From: Lachnospiraceae bacterium
GTDB taxonomy: Bacteria > Bacillota > Clostridia > Lachnospirales > Lachnospiraceae
Direction of reading: 5' to 3'
Length of the DNA stretch: 18,973 nucleotides
Assembly: GCA_024691145.1 (NCBI GenBank)
Contig: JAILNW010000134.1
Location: forward strand, 1 to 18,973
The notes below the pieces were generated by a model that saw nothing but the letters and a program-made list of their open reading frames with translations, made no database searches and had not been told where the DNA came from. Below are positions 16,122 to 18,973 of the stretch, piece after piece. Each line of letters opens with the position of its first letter. Within the stretch, counting starts at the first letter, position 1. A program made the translations under genes and the position numbers.

Positions 16122-18595
16122 TGACTAGTTTTATTAATCCATATAACTTTGTTAGAACTGGCAACAGAACAAATAGAAGGGAAGCAAGTGAATACAGAAA
16201 AGAAAAAAATACATATACTGGTAAGATACATTGCACATTAAAGGCTATAACTGATCTTATTGTGCCAAATTCATCTAGTTCCATGGCATTTGATAAGTCT
16301 TATAATTATAAAGACCATAAATCATATGAGTTTTTTTCTTATGATGATTTGAATGAAGGAAGAACACCATTTAGTGAAGGACCTTCAGCGCCAGTTATTC
16401 CTGGAAGTCAGCTTAGAGGTATGATCAGAAGTGATTATGAGACTATAACGGATTCTTGTATATCAGCAGTTAATGCAGAAACTGTTGTTAACAGAAGGGT
16501 AAATGAAGCAAAAAAACCATGTATTATCAAGAAAGAAAATGGCAGAATTAGCATATATAATGCAAATCGTTATATGTTACAGATTGATAATTATGGTTAT
16601 GTTAACGAGAATTTTGGTAATAGCAAGACTAAAATCTTTAAGGTGTACGACTTTGATAATTCAAAAGATACATCAGGACATTATGTAGCATTTTTTGGTG
16701 TAAATGGTGCGTTAGACAGGATTAGAAGAAGTAATGATGTTAGTGATGAGCAAAGGATTGAAGCTGATAGGCTGATTAACCAGAAGATGATTATAATTTC
16801 TATGATGTCAGCAGCTAGGGGACAACAATTAAATGAGGATAATATAAATAAAATCAGAAAATTAGCTGACTATGGAATCCAATGGTCTGAGCTTAATTTA
16901 AAACAAGATGACGTAGTAAATATTATGTCTTCAGGAGGAAGAGGCAGAGATAAATTTAGTATTACTACAAAAGTACAAGAAAAATATGGACAAAACTTAC
17001 TTGCATTTTATAAAAAATATGAGAAGTCATCATTAAATATAAATGATTGTATGATATGCGAGGGAGATGAGGTATATTTTAATAATAATAGTATAACGCC
17101 GTTTAGAACAAGTCAAAGAAACAGACCTGTTTCTGGGGTTAATGTAATTAGGGATAATGTAAATGGCAAGAGTACTACAGTGAATCTTACAAAGACTGGA
17201 AATAACACAAATATGAAATGTTCTGGTTATGTGCACCTAGGTGAAAACTTTGGAGCAGGTTTAAATATAGGCAGTAGAAAGCACCATGAATCTGTATTTG
17301 TTGAAGGCCGAATAATAGAGGATATTACTGATGACTGGAATAATAATTATGCATCTAATTTAAAAACATTGTTGGGATTTTATGAGGATGAGGATATAAA
17401 CTCTCAGTTAAATCGCGATTATATGCATCACAAGGGATATTCGACTTTTGAAAAGGCTTTGGAGGATTTTCAGAATAAGGAAAATGCTGTGTTATGTTTG
17501 TATTACAGTGAAGTAGAAACTGCTGACAGAAAAAAGAAAAAATATTATTTTACTCCTTCTCAAATTAGTAAAGAGTATTTTGATAATCAGATTAAAGAAA
17601 CAATAGGCAGTAAGAAGCCATGTTGTTCTGATGGAAGTTCTAAGGTTTGTGAGGCTTGTGCATTATTTGGAATAGTTGGTGAAAACAATAAATATTCTTC
17701 AAAGGTTAGTTTTAGTGATGCAAGCTTCATTAGAGATAAAGCTAAATATGCAGATGTAGTTACTTTGCCTATACTTGGAGGTCCTAAGCCATCTGCAGCA
17801 GAATTTTACTTAAAAACGCCAAGATATGGTAATTTAAAGTACTGGAACTATGATTATTATGTTGTTCAAGGTACAGGTAATAATCAAGGAAGTTATACAA
17901 AGAAAACTTATCAGCCTGAAATACGAGGCAGAAAGTATTACTGGCACCATAGACCAGATAATTATAATTTGCCAGACGAAAACATGCAGCTTAGAACTAC
18001 TGTAAGACCATTTAAAGCGTCAAATGATGATAAAGACGATTTTGAATTTGATGTAATATTTAATGGTATTACTGAAGAAGAATTAAAAAAACTTGTTTGG
18101 GTATTGTCTATTAATGGTAATAATTCTGATAACTGCCATAAACTTGGACATGGAAAGCCATTAGGATATGGAAGCGTCAAGATTAAAGTAGACGGCATTA
18201 AGTATAAGAAGCTATCTATAGAAGGTGGAACACTTATGGTGGATTATAGTGAAGAGAATATTCTTAATATTCCAGACTCAAACGAAGAATGGCAATCAGA
18301 TGCTATTGTAAGCAGTTTGTTATCAACTTCTTCTGTTAAGGATTACTTAAAGATAACGGATTTTAATGGATTATCAGATGCTGAAAAAGATTTGGTATCT
18401 TACCCATTTGTATCAGATAGAAATAAATCTTATGAGTGGTTTGGAAAAAACAAAAGATTAAGTGGACCTGTAGATGTTATAGAGAGAAGCTTGCCTGAAA
18501 TTAACGATAGAAATAAAGAATTGCCTTGTAATGATGCCGATAACAACGATAATAATAACCGCAAAAATGGCAATAATGGCGGAGGTAGAAGATAA
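16121..18595 (+). CDS. Large Cas7-type RAMP with internal insertion (TIGR03986-like)
   Basis: This 824-residue protein opens with FINPYNFVR, typical of the TIGR03986 CRISPR RAMP family. It carries a Cas7 turn VIPGSQLRGMIR (residues ~92-103), a conserved CxxC-x-LFG element (Cys510, Cys513, with Cys501/Cys502 nearby) that may bind zinc, and a C-terminal glycine loop in HKLGHGKPLGYGSVKI (673-688). Between the first turn and the cysteine element lie ~390 residues, including a helical stretch (~205-300) and a beta-rich stretch (~345-400) that are extra to a plain Cas7 fold. This fits the Cas7-insertion subunit of III-Dv complexes. The last ~25 residues are an Asn/Asp/Gly-rich tail of low complexity. 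The start overlaps the csx19 stop by 1 nt. The RAMP call is firm; exact insertion limits are not. Confidence 0.86.
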   Translation: MTSFINPYNFVRTGNRTNRREASEYRKEKNTYTGKIHCTLKAITDLIVPNSSSSMAFDKSYNYKDHKSYEFFSYDDLNEGRTPFSEGPSAPVIPGSQLRGMIRSDYETITDSCISAVNAETVVNRRVNEAKKPCIIKKENGRISIYNANRYMLQIDNYGYVNENFGNSKTKIFKVYDFDNSKDTSGHYVAFFGVNGALDRIRRSNDVSDEQRIEADRLINQKMIIISMMSAARGQQLNEDNINKIRKLADYGIQWSELNLKQDDVVNIMSSGGRGRDKFSITTKVQEKYGQNLLAFYKKYEKSSLNINDCMICEGDEVYFNNNSITPFRTSQRNRPVSGVNVIRDNVNGKSTTVNLTKTGNNTNMKCSGYVHLGENFGAGLNIGSRKHHESVFVEGRIIEDITDDWNNNYASNLKTLLGFYEDEDINSQLNRDYMHHKGYSTFEKALEDFQNKENAVLCLYYSEVETADRKKKKYYFTPSQISKEYFDNQIKETIGSKKPCCSDGSSKVCEACALFGIVGENNKYSSKVSFSDASFIRDKAKYADVVTLPILGGPKPSAAEFYLKTPRYGNLKYWNYDYYVVQGTGNNQGSYTKKTYQPEIRGRKYYWHHRPDNYNLPDENMQLRTTVRPFKASNDDKDDFEFDVIFNGITEEELKKLVWVLSINGNNSDNCHKLGHGKPLGYGSVKIKVDGIKYKKLSIEGGTLMVDYSEENILNIPDSNEEWQSDAIVSSLLSTSSVKDYLKITDFNGLSDAEKDLVSYPFVSDRNKSYEWFGKNKRLSGPVDVIERSLPEINDRNKELPCNDADNNDNNNRKNGNNGGGRR

Positions 18596-18606
18596 GCAAT
18601 ATACAA

Positions 18607-18638
18607 ATCATCCCTAGAATATCTAGGGATGATGTTTT
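18607..18638 (+). terminator. Hairpin between the Cas7-insertion gene and cas6, possible partial terminator
   Basis: A perfect 12-base inverted repeat (18607-18618 with 18622-18633) with a 3-nt spacer starts 11 nt after the stop codon and is followed by GTTTT. The stem is strong but the T run is short, so it may only reduce read-through into cas6, or shield the end of the upstream message. Confidence 0.6.
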
Positions 18639-18641
18639 AAG

Positions 18642-18649
18642 AGGAGGTG
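18642..18649 (+). promoter_or_regulatory. Ribosome binding site for the cas6-type gene
   Basis: AGGAGGTG is a near-perfect anti-16S match. It lies 9 nt before the ATG at 18659 and 6 nt before an in-frame TTG at 18656. The ATG is preferred as the commoner codon; the difference is one residue. Confidence 0.85.
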
Positions 18650-18658
18650 TATATATTG

Positions 18659-18973
18659 ATGTTATCTGAATTAGAGCAATTTCATTTTTCAAGGTTTACA
18701 TTTCATATTACTTTTATGCAGGAAGGAAAGGTACCTGAATATAAAACATCTGCCATTCGTGGAGGAATGGGTCAGACTTTATTAGATATGTATTGTTTTA
18801 AGGATTATAAAAATTCAAATGGTTATAACGACAGATGTAATAGTTGTATTGCTAAAGACAGATGCATTGTTCAAAATATTATGTATTCCAAATTTAAAAT
18901 AAAACCTGATTATGTTACAGAAGGAGAAAGCGCAGGTTTTACGTTGTATTGTCCTAATAAGAAAAAGTATGTT
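18659..18973 (+). CDS. cas6: Cas6-type crRNA-processing RAMP endonuclease (3' partial)
   Basis: The frame is open from ATG 18659 to the right edge, giving 105 residues. The N-terminus shows the Cas6 pattern of the subgroup usually linked to type III systems: FHFSRFTFHITF as the first RAMP strand, then a 'VPEYKTSAIRGGMGQ' turn, in which RGG-x-G is the conserved loop, and a cysteine cluster CNSC-x6-C followed by a hydrophobic helix. Such proteins cut CRISPR precursor RNA within the repeats and are often encoded at the end of the operon, next to the array. No catalytic histidine can be judged because the C-terminal half is missing. The gap from the previous gene is 63 nt and holds a hairpin. A CRISPR array or cas1/cas2 may lie further downstream, outside the window. 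Confidence 0.85.
   Translation, partial: MLSELEQFHFSRFTFHITFMQEGKVPEYKTSAIRGGMGQTLLDMYCFKDYKNSNGYNDRCNSCIAKDRCIVQNIMYSKFKIKPDYVTEGESAGFTLYCPNKKKYV

Noticed and set aside
18596..18640. The hairpin as a CRISPR repeat
   Set aside because: It occurs once in the window and is followed by a gene rather than by spacers. No array-like repetition is present anywhere in the window.

Overview
This window looks like a defence island from a low-GC Bacillota. Roughly one third of bases are G+C, ribosome sites are strong GGAGG, arginine is mostly AGA, and all genes are on the + strand. The overall style suggests a Lachnospiraceae-type Clostridium relative, but nothing here fixes the taxon. I see no tRNA, rRNA, insertion sequence, integrase or CRISPR repeat array inside the window.

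Region 1 (2-1618) holds the 3' part of a gene for a CRISPR-associated CARF-like/TIR effector with an extra Rossmann-like domain at its C-terminus. A strong rho-independent terminator closes it.

Region 2 (about 1745-10453) is a tightly packed cassette of six genes: two tandem membrane M48 zinc metallopeptidases, a large HerA/DUF87-type ATPase with a Ser/Gly/Asn-rich linker, a membrane protein with three bacterial Ig-like (Big2) repeats and a C-terminal membrane domain, an HD-domain protein with an acidic N-terminus, and a 129-residue protein of unknown function. It has no recognisable cas gene, yet it lies between the putative signalling effector and the CRISPR complex and runs in the same direction. 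It is the best candidate here for an undescribed system.

Region 3 (10500-18973, running off the end) is a type III CRISPR effector operon behind a good sigma-A promoter (TTGAAA, 17 bp, TATACT). The order is a short Cas10 without an HD nuclease domain, a Csx10-type fusion (two or more RAMP folds plus a helical tail), a tandem two-RAMP Cas7, a Csx19-like subunit, a large Cas7-type protein with an internal insertion, and the start of a Cas6-type crRNA endonuclease. This composition matches the III-D2/III-Dv variant (Cas10, Cas7-Cas5-Cas11 fusion, Cas7-2x, Csx19, Cas7-insertion).

A plausible working model is as follows. Cas6 makes crRNA, the RAMP complex binds target RNA, and the Cas10 palm (AGDD in place of GGDD) makes cyclic oligoadenylate. 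The CARF-like/TIR protein senses this and degrades NAD+, with its C-terminal domain possibly limiting or tuning the response. Whether the peptidase-ATPase-HD cassette belongs to this pathway or is an independent defence module inserted beside it cannot be settled from this sequence alone.
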